A stretch of 8,806 bases of DNA from Hyphomicrobiales bacterium (GCA_003232175.1 QILX01000075.1:1-8806); one strand, 5' to 3'; counted from the stretch's first letter, positions 1 through 5,610 are shown. Notes: generated from the letters alone by a model not told the origin. Translations and numbers: made by a program.

Positions 1-906
1 GTCACCCAAAGCCTTTTTCGCAATCCCGACCTGCTGCGATACGCCCTGGCCCGTGGGTTTCGGGTATTTCCCGGCCTGATCATGGCGGTTCTGGCCTCGG
101 CGCTCATTCTTGGACCCCTGGTTACCACCTTGTCATTTGGCGAATATTTCGGTGACCCGGCAGTCCTGAAATACATTGTCGGCGCGACGTCCACGCTTGG
201 CGTCGATGCGACCCTTCCCGGCGTCTTCGTTGGCTTGCCGTCACCGGGGAATCTGAACGAGCCGCTTTGGACCCTCAAATATGAGTTGGCCGCCTATATC
301 GGACTGATGATTGTCACGTTTCTGACGCTTCGGTTGGGCAAATGGTGGCCGGCGGTTGCCGTGCTGATGTTTGCCGTCGCCTACATATTGGGGCGCTGGC
401 AATTTCCATGGCTGGTGACCGATGGGGCGGTCAACAACCTCATACATCTCATACTGGTGTTCTATTTTGGCGCCGCCGCATTTGTTTTACGCAAATATAT
501 CCCCCTGACCGTGCCCGGGCTGGTGGCGTTCTGGGGCCTGGCGTATTTTGCCAACGGGACTCCCTTTCGCGAGGTCGCCGAGCTTCTTGCCCTGGGCTAC
601 ACGATGTTCTGGATTGCCTTTGTCCCCAATCTTGCTCGACGCCAGTTCGACCGCATCGGCGACTACTCCTACGGTGTTTACATCTATGCCTATCCGATCC
701 AGCAGGCGATCCGGATGTATTTTCCCGACATCGAGCCCATGGAGCTTTTTGCGGCATCCATGCTGTGCGTCCTGCCGGTTGCCGCCTTTTCATGGCATTT
801 TGTCGAACAGCCTGCGATGAACCTTGGCAAGACGGTGATTTTGCGTCTGAAATCCTGGCGCGCACCGAAAGAAGAAAGTGCCGTCAGCTCTGCCCTGGGC
901 CTCTAA
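1..906 (+). CDS. Acyltransferase-3 family membrane O-acyltransferase (5'-partial)
   Basis: The reading frame is open from base 1 to the TAA at 904-906, giving 301 residues. The first ATG (base 82) is internal: residues before it (ARGFRVFPGL) match the family's conserved R-x-x-R-[IV]-[FY]-P-x-L segment, so the true start is upstream of the window. The family usually has 340-400 residues, so roughly 50-90 N-terminal residues are missing, including the first membrane span and its catalytic His. Seen here are a GPLVTT loop followed by EYF, the family hallmark NEPLWTLKYE, about eight hydrophobic spans, SYGVYIYAYPIQQ near the C-terminus, and the last-span signature SWHFVEQPAMNL followed by a short basic tail. 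Members of this family (OafA, NodX, exopolysaccharide acetylases) transfer acetyl or other acyl groups to sugars at the inner membrane. The substrate cannot be told from the sequence. The gene converges on the cytochrome c gene, whose stop is 24 bases away. No intrinsic terminator is visible between them. Confidence 0.9.
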   Translation, partial: VTQSLFRNPDLLRYALARGFRVFPGLIMAVLASALILGPLVTTLSFGEYFGDPAVLKYIVGATSTLGVDATLPGVFVGLPSPGNLNEPLWTLKYELAAYIGLMIVTFLTLRLGKWWPAVAVLMFAVAYILGRWQFPWLVTDGAVNNLIHLILVFYFGAAAFVLRKYIPLTVPGLVAFWGLAYFANGTPFREVAELLALGYTMFWIAFVPNLARRQFDRIGDYSYGVYIYAYPIQQAIRMYFPDIEPMELFAASMLCVLPVAAFSWHFVEQPAMNLGKTVILRLKSWRAPKEESAVSSALGL

Positions 907-930
907 ATCCCGGCTAATTCCTGCCGAAAT

Positions 931-1431
931 TTAGTTCTTGGCATCCTCATCATGTCCGTCGCTGTCGCCTTCCAGGCGATGCATAAGATCGCTGATATTT
1001 TTGGGTATATCGGCTGAAGAAAATTTCCGCTGCTCTTCAACACTGTGAACAAAAGCAATGATGTCGATGAGTTCATCGCCACTAAATTCGATTTGCGCGC
1101 CCATTTCATCTTCTTGCATCGCGATCATAGGTGCGGCTCCGCGCCACATCCTGGCAGCAAATTCAAATGGGTTCATTACGGTTGGCATTTCCGCAGCATC
1201 CAGGGGTGCTGCATCTTCACCGCCAATACCGTTGATCGCGTGACAGATAACGCAACCCTTGGAGGCAAATAGTAACCGCCCCCGGGCCGGGTTGATATAT
1301 GGCAGCAAAAAACCGCGAACCTCCGGCTCGGAGGCATTTTCATCTGAATTGGCATCCGCAGTCTTGTCCATTGCCACGCTCAGCATTACCGCCAGTCCCG
1401 TAGCCAGTGCGAGTGAGTTTAGATAAGGCAA
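931..1431 (-). CDS. Single-haem c-type cytochrome, exported or membrane-anchored
   Basis: The protein has 166 residues when started at the TTG at 1431-1429. I chose this start because GGAGGTGA (1443-1436) lies at ideal spacing before it, and because the next residues (LALATGLAVMLSVAM) form a signal peptide or anchor. The frame stays open to an ATG at 1653, but that extension overlaps the end of copA and puts non-cytochrome sequence before the signal. The haem site is CVICH (residues 60-64), with His64 as proximal ligand. The distal Met is among M95, M102, M105 and M110 in the segment AARMWRGAAPMIAMQEDEM. A typical C-terminal helix follows (ELIDIIAFVHS), then an acidic tail with two His. The n-region before the hydrophobic stretch lacks a basic residue, which is unusual for a signal peptide. 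It lies downstream of the copper ATPase in the same direction, 190 bases after the copA stop, suggesting a co-transcribed role in copper handling or periplasmic electron transfer. The exact partner is unknown. Confidence 0.85.
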   Translation of the reverse strand: MPYLNSLALATGLAVMLSVAMDKTADANSDENASEPEVRGFLLPYINPARGRLLFASKGCVICHAINGIGGEDAAPLDAAEMPTVMNPFEFAARMWRGAAPMIAMQEDEMGAQIEFSGDELIDIIAFVHSVEEQRKFSSADIPKNISDLMHRLEGDSDGHDEDAKN

Positions 1432-1443
1432 GCCTTCACCTCC
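1432..1443 (-). promoter_or_regulatory. Strong ribosome binding site fixing a TTG start for the cytochrome
   Basis: On the minus strand GGAGGTGA occupies 1443-1436, followed by AGGC and then the TTG at 1431-1429. The GGAGG core is seven bases from the start codon. This is the strongest Shine-Dalgarno match in the window. It argues for the short cytochrome form over the 240-codon open frame. Confidence 0.75.
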
Positions 1444-1496
1444 GGTTTGGCTGGGAGCAGTAGAGCCGTGACCCCTAGGGCCCGTGGATAATTGCA

Positions 1497-1577
1497 CTAG
1501 TGGCGCCGGCCCAATTTTCCCAGCACGATAATCACAGCCGAACCTACCGAATATATGGTCAGCAGCCAACCAGACAA
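1497..1577 (-). CDS. Possible 26-residue single-span membrane peptide between copA and the cytochrome gene
   Basis: In the gap between copA and the cytochrome, one frame encodes a clean membrane helix (GWLLTIYSVGSAVIIVLG) followed by a basic end (KLGRRH) and a TAG at 1499-1497. The only conventional start codon in that frame is the TTG at 1577-1575, preceded by AAAGGAG but only three bases away, which is tight. Upstream the same frame continues to look protein-like (WRFIKETLSG) but has no ATG or GTG. A different frame has an ATG at 1599 encoding MALYKGDLVWL. Ignoring one G around 1565-1568 would join it to the membrane helix, so a one-base frameshift is also possible. If real it would be a small inner-membrane protein of the copper ATPase unit. 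I recognise no family. The call rests on hydrophobic character, position and the nearby SD-like sequence only. Confidence 0.3.
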   Translation of the reverse strand: MSGWLLTIYSVGSAVIIVLGKLGRRH

Positions 1578-1621
1578 GGTCTCCTTTATAAAGCGCCATG
1601 GACCGATCCACGGCGCGGGGG

Positions 1622-3973
1622 TTAAATTTTTGCCGACCGCAGGCGAAGTGCATTGCCCACCACCGAAAGTGACGACAGGCTCATCGCCGCCGCCGCGAAG
1701 ATGGGGGAAATCAGAATACCGAAGATCGGGAAGAGGACGCCGGCCGCCACAGGCACACCGGCGGCGTTGTAAATCATGGCAAAAAACAGGTTCTGCTTGA
1801 TGTTGCGCATCGTCGCCCGGCTCAGCTTGCGCGCCCGCACGATGCCGTCCAGATTGCCCCCAACCAGCGTAAATCCGGCACTTTCGATGGCGACATCGGC
1901 GCCGGTGCCCATGGCGATTCCAACATCGGCCTGGGCCAGTGCCGGCGCATCGTTGACGCCGTCTCCGGCCATGGCGACCTTTTTACCCGCCTCCTGCAGG
2001 TCCTTGATGATGCGGGCCTTGTCTTCGGGCATGACATCGGCGCGAATCTCGTCAATACCCAGACGGCTTGCGACCGCCTTTGCGGTGCGCTCATTGTCGC
2101 CGGTCGCCATGATGATGTGGAACCCTTCAGCGTGCAGGGCCTTGAGTGCCCCGGGCGTGGTCTTCTTGACCGGATCAGCAACGCTCACCAGCCCGGCGAT
2201 TTTGGCATCGATCATGACGAACATCACCGTCTCGCCTTCATCGCGCCGCGCATTGGCGATCTCGACAAGGCTTCCGCGATCAAGTCCCATATCGGCAACC
2301 AGCTTGGCATTGCCCAGCGCCACGGATATTCCGTCGACGACACCGGTCACACCTTTACCGGTGATTGCTTCGAAGTCTGTCGTCTTGGCGAATTTGACGC
2401 CGCGTTCTTCCGCGCCGCTGACAATGGCTTCGGCCAGCGGATGTTCGGACCCGCGCTCAAGGCTTGCTGCCAGACGCAACACCTCGGCCTCGTCGTGGCC
2501 TGCTTCGGGGAGGACGGCGACCAGCTTGGGCTTGCCTTCGGTCAGGGTGCCGGTTTTATCGACAATCAGCGTATCGACCTTGGCAAAACGTTCCAGGGCC
2601 TCGGCGTTTTTGATCAGCACGCCGGCCTGGGCGCCGCGGCCCGTTGCCGTCATGATTGACATCGGCGTTGCAAGGCCAAGCGCGCACGGGCAGGCGATGA
2701 TCAGCACCGAAACCGCTGAGACCAGCCCATAAGCCAGCGCCGGGGACGGTCCCCACACAGCCCAGGAGATGAACGACAGGATCGCGATAACGATCACGGC
2801 GGGCACGAACATGCCGGCCACAGAATCAGCAAGTTTCTGGATCGGCGCCCGGCTGCGCTGGGCATTGGCGACCATCTCGACGATCTGGGCCAGCATGGTG
2901 TCGGCGCCGACCCGTTTTGCCTCCATCACCAGCGACCCGGTGCCGTTGATGGTAGCGCCGGTGATCTTGTCGCCCTTGACCTTTTCAACCGGAACCGGTT
3001 CGCCGGAAATCATCGATTCGTCGATGGACGACCGGCCTTCGATCACCACGCCATCGACCGGCACCTTGTCCCCGGGGCGAACCCGCAAGCGGTCGCCGAC
3101 GACAACGTCTTCGAGGGGAATTTCCACTTCGCTGCCGTCTTCGCGAACAATGCGGGCCGTCTTGGCGGCAAGATCGAGCAGGGCGCGGATCGCCGAACCG
3201 GTGCGCTCGCGTGCCCCAAGTTCCATCACCTGTCCGAGCAGGACCAGGACAACAATCACCGCCCCGGCTTCAAAATAGACCCCGACATTGCCCTCGGCAT
3301 CCCGAAACCCGGCGGGGAAGATTTCCGGCATGAACACAGCGACAATGGAAAAGGCATAAGCCGCGCCGACCCCCATGGCGATAAGGGTGAACATGTTCAG
3401 ATTGCGGGTGACCACCGATTTGAAACCGCGGACGAAAAACGGCCAGCCGGCCCACAGGATCACCGGGGTGCTCAAAATCAGCTCAATCAGCAACGTGTTA
3501 CGCTCGCCAAAAAACTCCCGGACAATTCCGAGCCCCAGAAATGGCCCCATGGTGAGCACCAGCAGTGGCACCGTCAGCACGGCACCAACCCGGAAGCGGC
3601 GGGAAAAATCGACGAGTTCGGGGTTGGGGCCCTCTTCACCGGTTGGAACGCCCTTGGGTTCCAGCGCCATGCCGCAAAGCGGGCAATCGCCGGGACCAAC
3701 CTGTTCAATCTCGGGATGCATCGGGCAGGTGTAGATCGTTCCCTCAGGCGCCGGTTCCGCTTTGGGCGGCCCGTCCCTGTATTTTGCCGGATCGGCCTTG
3801 AATTTGTCAAAGCAGTTGTCTGAGCAGAAGTGATAGGTGGTGCCTTCATGCACGAGGTGGGGCTTACCGGCATCGGGGTCAACATTCATGCCACAGACCG
3901 GATCCTTGACGATTGATGTATCGGGTTTTTCTGTAATCTGGGCCCGGGTCTCTGAACTATCGAGTTTGTCCAT
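1622..3973 (-). CDS. copA: Cu(I)-exporting P1B-1-type ATPase with YHS and heavy-metal-binding N-terminal domains
   Basis: The 783-residue pump uses ATP to move Cu(I) from cytoplasm to periplasm. Visible in order: a YHS domain (about residues 21-66; DPVCGMNV, YHFCSDNC); a heavy-metal-binding domain (80-106; YTCPMHPEI and CPLCGMALEP); eight predicted membrane spans; the actuator loop with SGEP (323-326); the transport motif CPC at 428-430; the phosphorylated Asp472 in DKTGT; the nucleotide-domain HP at 511-512; TGDN near 624; and GDGVND at 670-675. Span 7 has N728-x6-YN-x4-P, and span 8 has M764-x2-SS-x5-N, the full P1B-1 copper(I) signature. There is no CxxC-type HMA domain: the YHS and HMBD modules replace it. 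The ATG at 3973 begins MDKLDSS and has only a weak upstream GGA. On the minus strand TATATT at 4023-4018 could be a -10 element, but no convincing -35 or CueR dyad was found. It probably leads a unit continuing into the cytochrome gene. Confidence 0.96.
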   Translation of the reverse strand: MDKLDSSETRAQITEKPDTSIVKDPVCGMNVDPDAGKPHLVHEGTTYHFCSDNCFDKFKADPAKYRDGPPKAEPAPEGTIYTCPMHPEIEQVGPGDCPLCGMALEPKGVPTGEEGPNPELVDFSRRFRVGAVLTVPLLVLTMGPFLGLGIVREFFGERNTLLIELILSTPVILWAGWPFFVRGFKSVVTRNLNMFTLIAMGVGAAYAFSIVAVFMPEIFPAGFRDAEGNVGVYFEAGAVIVVLVLLGQVMELGARERTGSAIRALLDLAAKTARIVREDGSEVEIPLEDVVVGDRLRVRPGDKVPVDGVVIEGRSSIDESMISGEPVPVEKVKGDKITGATINGTGSLVMEAKRVGADTMLAQIVEMVANAQRSRAPIQKLADSVAGMFVPAVIVIAILSFISWAVWGPSPALAYGLVSAVSVLIIACPCALGLATPMSIMTATGRGAQAGVLIKNAEALERFAKVDTLIVDKTGTLTEGKPKLVAVLPEAGHDEAEVLRLAASLERGSEHPLAEAIVSGAEERGVKFAKTTDFEAITGKGVTGVVDGISVALGNAKLVADMGLDRGSLVEIANARRDEGETVMFVMIDAKIAGLVSVADPVKKTTPGALKALHAEGFHIIMATGDNERTAKAVASRLGIDEIRADVMPEDKARIIKDLQEAGKKVAMAGDGVNDAPALAQADVGIAMGTGADVAIESAGFTLVGGNLDGIVRARKLSRATMRNIKQNLFFAMIYNAAGVPVAAGVLFPIFGILISPIFAAAAMSLSSLSVVGNALRLRSAKI

Positions 3974-4353
3974 GAGTCAATTCCATTTTTTGATTACGGT
4001 TGATGTTGAGTACAACGAATATAGTGCGTTTTGAGCGATATCGGCCTGCCGTCCGCCTTGAGGCGGCGGACTAAACAGATATTCAGGTTGCAGCGCGTAA
4101 ACATAACGCTATCGGAACACGCGAACCCAGGACCCCGCCGGCTATTTTCGAGCAAATGCCCATTTCGGTGGCGGCGGTGGCTGATATGGCAAATTCGAAA
4201 GCGCGCACTATCATCCGGAGCCACGGCGGCGATGTTACCCTCGACAATCGTCAGGAGGATGGCCGGAGAGCAAAAACATTCTACATCCTAGCAAAGTATC
4301 TTGGCTTCGGGCGATCACGGCCTGGCCTGGCGTCGCGCACCACGCCTGAAATC
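3974..4353. other. Gene-poor interval between copA and tRNA-His
   Basis: About 380 bases carry no convincing intact gene. Open frames of 65-87 codons occur, but their products lack family resemblance apart from the short kinase-like trace annotated separately. A GC-rich inverted repeat (GTCCGCC at 4051-4057 and GGCGGAC at 4065-4071) lacks a T-tract, so it is not a standard terminator. A weaker one (GGCGT at 4329-4333, ACGCC at 4342-4346) lies just downstream of tRNA-His on the minus strand and could take part in 3'-end formation. The leftmost part must contain the copA promoter. Confidence 0.6.
4159..4281 (+). pseudogene. Degraded remnant of a histidine-kinase ATPase domain (C-terminal end)
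   Basis: Bases 4201-4248 encode ARTIIRSHGGDVTLDN, followed by an R-x-E-x-G-R-R-A-like continuation. This is the segment that normally follows the G-box (GLGLxIAR) in EnvZ-like histidine kinases and runs to the end of the HATPase domain. The preceding residues in the same frame (VAAVADMANSK) do not form a G-box. In another frame the DNA just upstream (4163-4180) encodes FGGGG and then TGA, as if a glycine-rich G-box had been broken by frameshift. No H-box, N-box or start is visible upstream, and the frame runs on without a natural end into the tRNA. I read it as a short relic of a lost two-component gene. The match is brief, so chance resemblance cannot be excluded. Confidence 0.4.
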
Positions 4354-4430
4354 TGGTACCGCTGCCCCGGTTCGAACGGGGGACCTCTAGATCCACAATC
4401 TAGCGCTCTAACCAACTGAGCTACAGCGGC
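4354..4430 (-). tRNA. tRNA-His (anticodon GTG), CCA encoded
   Basis: The minus strand folds into a complete cloverleaf. The acceptor stem pairs GCCGCTG (4430-4424) with CAGCGGT (4364-4358). The D-arm is GCTC/GAGC. The anticodon stem CTAGA/TCTAG carries loop TTGTGGA with anticodon GTG at 4396-4394. The variable loop is AGGTC, the T-arm is CCCCG-TTCGAAC-CGGGG, the discriminator is A73, and an encoded CCA lies at 4356-4354. The first acceptor pair is a G1-U72 wobble. Most bacterial tRNA-His have an extra G-1 paired with C73; A73 here is incompatible with that pair, as known for a large alphaproteobacterial clade. Confidence 0.97.
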
Positions 4431-4456
4431 CCGCATACACTTGCGAAGATGGGGCA

Positions 4457-4486
4457 ATCTTTTTCACGCCCCGCCGTCGCCGTCAA
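4457..4486 (-). promoter_or_regulatory. Candidate promoter of tRNA-His
   Basis: On the minus strand a -35-like TTGACG (4486-4481) is followed after 18 bases by AAAGAT (4462-4457). Initiation would fall near 4450, giving a leader of about 20 bases before the mature tRNA. The -35 matches the consensus well and the -10 poorly. The location between the phasin terminator and the tRNA supports independent transcription of the tRNA. Confidence 0.35.
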
Positions 4487-4517
4487 GCGGTGGATGTCCT
4501 ACTCCGCGTCATTGACC

Positions 4518-4542
4518 AAAAAGCCCGGGCGATCGCCCGGGC
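4518..4542 (-). terminator. Intrinsic terminator of the phasin gene
   Basis: A perfect 8-bp GC-rich stem, GCCCGGGC (4542-4535) with GATC loop and GCCCGGGC (4530-4523), is followed on the minus strand by five T residues (4522-4518). It lies 31 bases past the phasin stop and before the tRNA-His promoter candidate, so it should end the phasin transcript. Confidence 0.85.
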
Positions 4543-4573
4543 CAGGGCCGTTACCATCGAAACCTATAACGCA

Positions 4574-5020
4574 CTAAGACGGCAAAACGTCCTTGAACTG
4601 AGAAATCGTCTTTTCAAACTGGGCGCTGTAAGGCTTGGCGGCGTCATTTGCGGCCTTGGTGGTCAAATCGCTGAATTCCTTGGCCTGCCCACCCAGAGCC
4701 TCGATCTGGCTGCGGGCAAAGGCGAGCTGCAATTCCACCGCTTCTCCGATATCCTTGGTCTCCAACAGATTTCGGGCCAGCTCGAAGGTTGAATTAAGGT
4801 TGTTTTGCGCAAAATCCAGCGCTTTGCGGTTTAGCACCGCTGTGCTGTCGGCGACAACCTGCGCCTGATCTTCAACAACGCTCGCGGCGTCTTCGGATGC
4901 ACCCTTGATGTTGTCATAGACCTGGCGCGACTGATCCAGGCTCTTTTCCGCGGCTTCGCGGATTGACGAAGGCAGCTCAAATGATGTGTCGGTGTTGGTG
5001 TCGGCGGATTTCTTGACCAT
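4574..5020 (-). CDS. Phasin family protein (PHA granule surface protein)
   Basis: The product has 148 residues, within the usual phasin range, with no signal peptide or membrane span. It is almost entirely amphipathic alpha-helix rich in Ala, Glu, Gln and Lys with few aromatic residues. The middle and C-terminal parts carry phasin_2-type sequence (LNRKALDFAQNNLNSTFELA, then ELQLAFARSQIEAL and AKEFSDLTTKAANDAAKPY). Phasins coat polyhydroxyalkanoate storage granules, controlling their size and number and shielding the polymer surface. The start is the ATG at 5020-5018, with AAAGGAAA about eight bases upstream on the minus strand. The gene is single, followed by an intrinsic terminator. Its upstream region carries a palindrome of the kind bound by the PHA-responsive repressor PhaR, suggesting induction when polymer is present. 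No PHA synthase or depolymerase is in the window. A general stress-related phasin-like role is the alternative. Confidence 0.9.
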   Translation of the reverse strand: MVKKSADTNTDTSFELPSSIREAAEKSLDQSRQVYDNIKGASEDAASVVEDQAQVVADSTAVLNRKALDFAQNNLNSTFELARNLLETKDIGEAVELQLAFARSQIEALGGQAKEFSDLTTKAANDAAKPYSAQFEKTISQFKDVLPS

Positions 5021-5104
5021 GGGGATGTTTCCTTTTGCAGGGCCTGTCCCGGAGGGAACCCCAGGGCGTCGGCTTCATTTGTCGGTGTCATGGATATTGT
5101 AATC

Positions 5105-5134
5105 ATGATATAGGCAATAATTGTTGCACTGCAA
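5105..5134 (-). promoter_or_regulatory. Candidate phasin promoter
   Basis: On the minus strand TTGCAG (5134-5129) and TATCAT (5110-5105) are separated by 18 bases. The -10 differs from consensus at one position; the -35 keeps only TTG. Initiation near 5098 would give a leader of about 78 bases. The -35 lies inside the 13-bp palindrome, a geometry suited to repression. Confidence 0.4.
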
Positions 5135-5135
5135 C
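5123..5135. promoter_or_regulatory. Perfect 13-bp palindrome, likely PhaR-type operator
   Basis: GTTGCA-C-TGCAAC is a perfect dyad centred on base 5129, with the core TGC-N3-GCA. PhaR of Paracoccus and Rhodobacter is reported to bind CTGC-N3-GCAG-like sites in front of phasin genes. This site shares the core but has T/A at the outer position. It overlaps the phasin -35 candidate and lies 84 bases upstream of the divergent gene, which it might also affect. Binding is inferred, not shown. Confidence 0.5.
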
Positions 5136-5158
5136 ATAAAATGCGCGTCGCAGCAATT

Positions 5159-5186
5159 TTGCTTTTCGAGTTCTTTCCCCTATAGA
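5159..5186 (+). promoter_or_regulatory. Candidate promoter of the 75-residue protein gene
   Basis: TTGCTT (5159-5164) and TATAGA (5181-5186) are separated by 16 bases. Initiation near 5193 would give a leader of about 25 bases, which contains the ribosome binding site AAGGTG at 5205-5210. Both hexamers are partial matches to the sigma-70 consensus. Confidence 0.35.
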
Positions 5187-5218
5187 GACAATATCCGGTC
5201 GTAGAAGGTGAATTCGTC

Positions 5219-5446
5219 ATGGGAATCAATTCCGAATCAACCGTTGGCGCTGACCTGCAGATCGGCCCGACCACCAGCGGCATGGTGCGGATCTACGTGG
5301 CGGGCAATGGTGTCGATCTGCCGTTGGATTTTAATCCCGAGGATGCGCGCGCCATAGCCGATGAGTTGATTGCCGCGGCGCAAATCGCACAAAACCTGAA
5401 TAATAGGCCGGTCCCAGGTGGCAAGAAGCGCCGGAGTTCGGGTTAG
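5219..5446 (+). CDS. Small conserved hypothetical protein (75 aa; resembles DUF6324)
   Basis: The ATG at 5219 is preceded by GAAGGTG about nine bases upstream, and the frame ends at TAG 5444-5446. The protein is soluble, with no signal peptide or membrane span. The N-terminal half is probably beta-rich (ADLQIGPTTSGMVRIYV, then VDLPLDF). A helix follows (PEDARAIADELIAAAQIAQ) and then a short basic, proline-containing tail (PVPGGKKRRSSG). The pattern MGINSES...LQIGP...GMVRIYV recalls a small alphaproteobacterial family of unknown function that I remember as DUF6324; that assignment is from memory and unverified. It is transcribed divergently from the phasin gene and sits upstream of the large kinase in the same direction, with 226 bases between them. 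No function can be stated. Good start signals, length and family resemblance make it a real gene. Confidence 0.8.
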   Translation: MGINSESTVGADLQIGPTTSGMVRIYVAGNGVDLPLDFNPEDARAIADELIAAAQIAQNLNNRPVPGGKKRRSSG

Positions 5447-5482
5447 GTTTTTGCTGCAAAGGTGATTTTCACGGGCGTCGCT

Positions 5483-5490
5483 TTAACCAT
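5483..5490 (+). promoter_or_regulatory. CtrA-like half site
   Basis: TTAACCAT matches the half-site form of the alphaproteobacterial cell-cycle regulator CtrA. A full site would need a second TTAA seven bases later, where TGCA is found instead. It lies 183 bases before the chosen kinase start. An eight-base match can occur by chance, so the support comes mainly from its position in front of a PdhS-like kinase gene. Confidence 0.3.
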
Positions 5491-5610
5491 GCTTGCATGT
5501 CAATGTTGTCGACGGTTCGGCTTTGGTGGACGGCCCCGGCCCTGATACCCTAAGGTCAGGTCCTGGACGGGGTTCACTTTTGGATGCGGCGAGCGATCCC
5601 CCCTATGAAC

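Noticed and set aside
449..865. 138-codon minus-strand frame inside the acyltransferase gene
   Set aside because: Arg/Ser-rich, low-complexity product typical of an antisense shadow; the plus-strand frame has clear family motifs.
1432..1653. N-terminal extension of the cytochrome reading frame to ATG 1653
   Set aside because: It overlaps the end of copA, places unrelated sequence before the signal helix, and lacks the strong ribosome binding site found at TTG 1431.
1776..2732. 318-codon plus-strand frame opposite copA
   Set aside because: Product is Ser/Ala/Thr/Pro-rich without domains, as expected from the antisense of a GC-rich gene. CopA motifs fix the real frame.
3974..4030. CueR-type operator for copA
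   Set aside because: No convincing MerR-family dyad with a 19-20-base promoter spacer; only an isolated TATATT -10-like hexamer was found.
4051..4071. GC-rich inverted repeat as a terminator
   Set aside because: Seven-bp stem with a seven-base loop but no T-tract on either strand, and no upstream gene that would need it.
4031..4291. 86-codon plus-strand frame in the copA-tRNA interval
   Set aside because: Arg-rich product, no ribosome binding site or family resemblance. The only recognisable signal there is the kinase trace in a different frame.
4354..4430. tRNA-His as an integration site for a mobile element
   Set aside because: No integrase gene and no direct repeat of the tRNA 3' end in the window.
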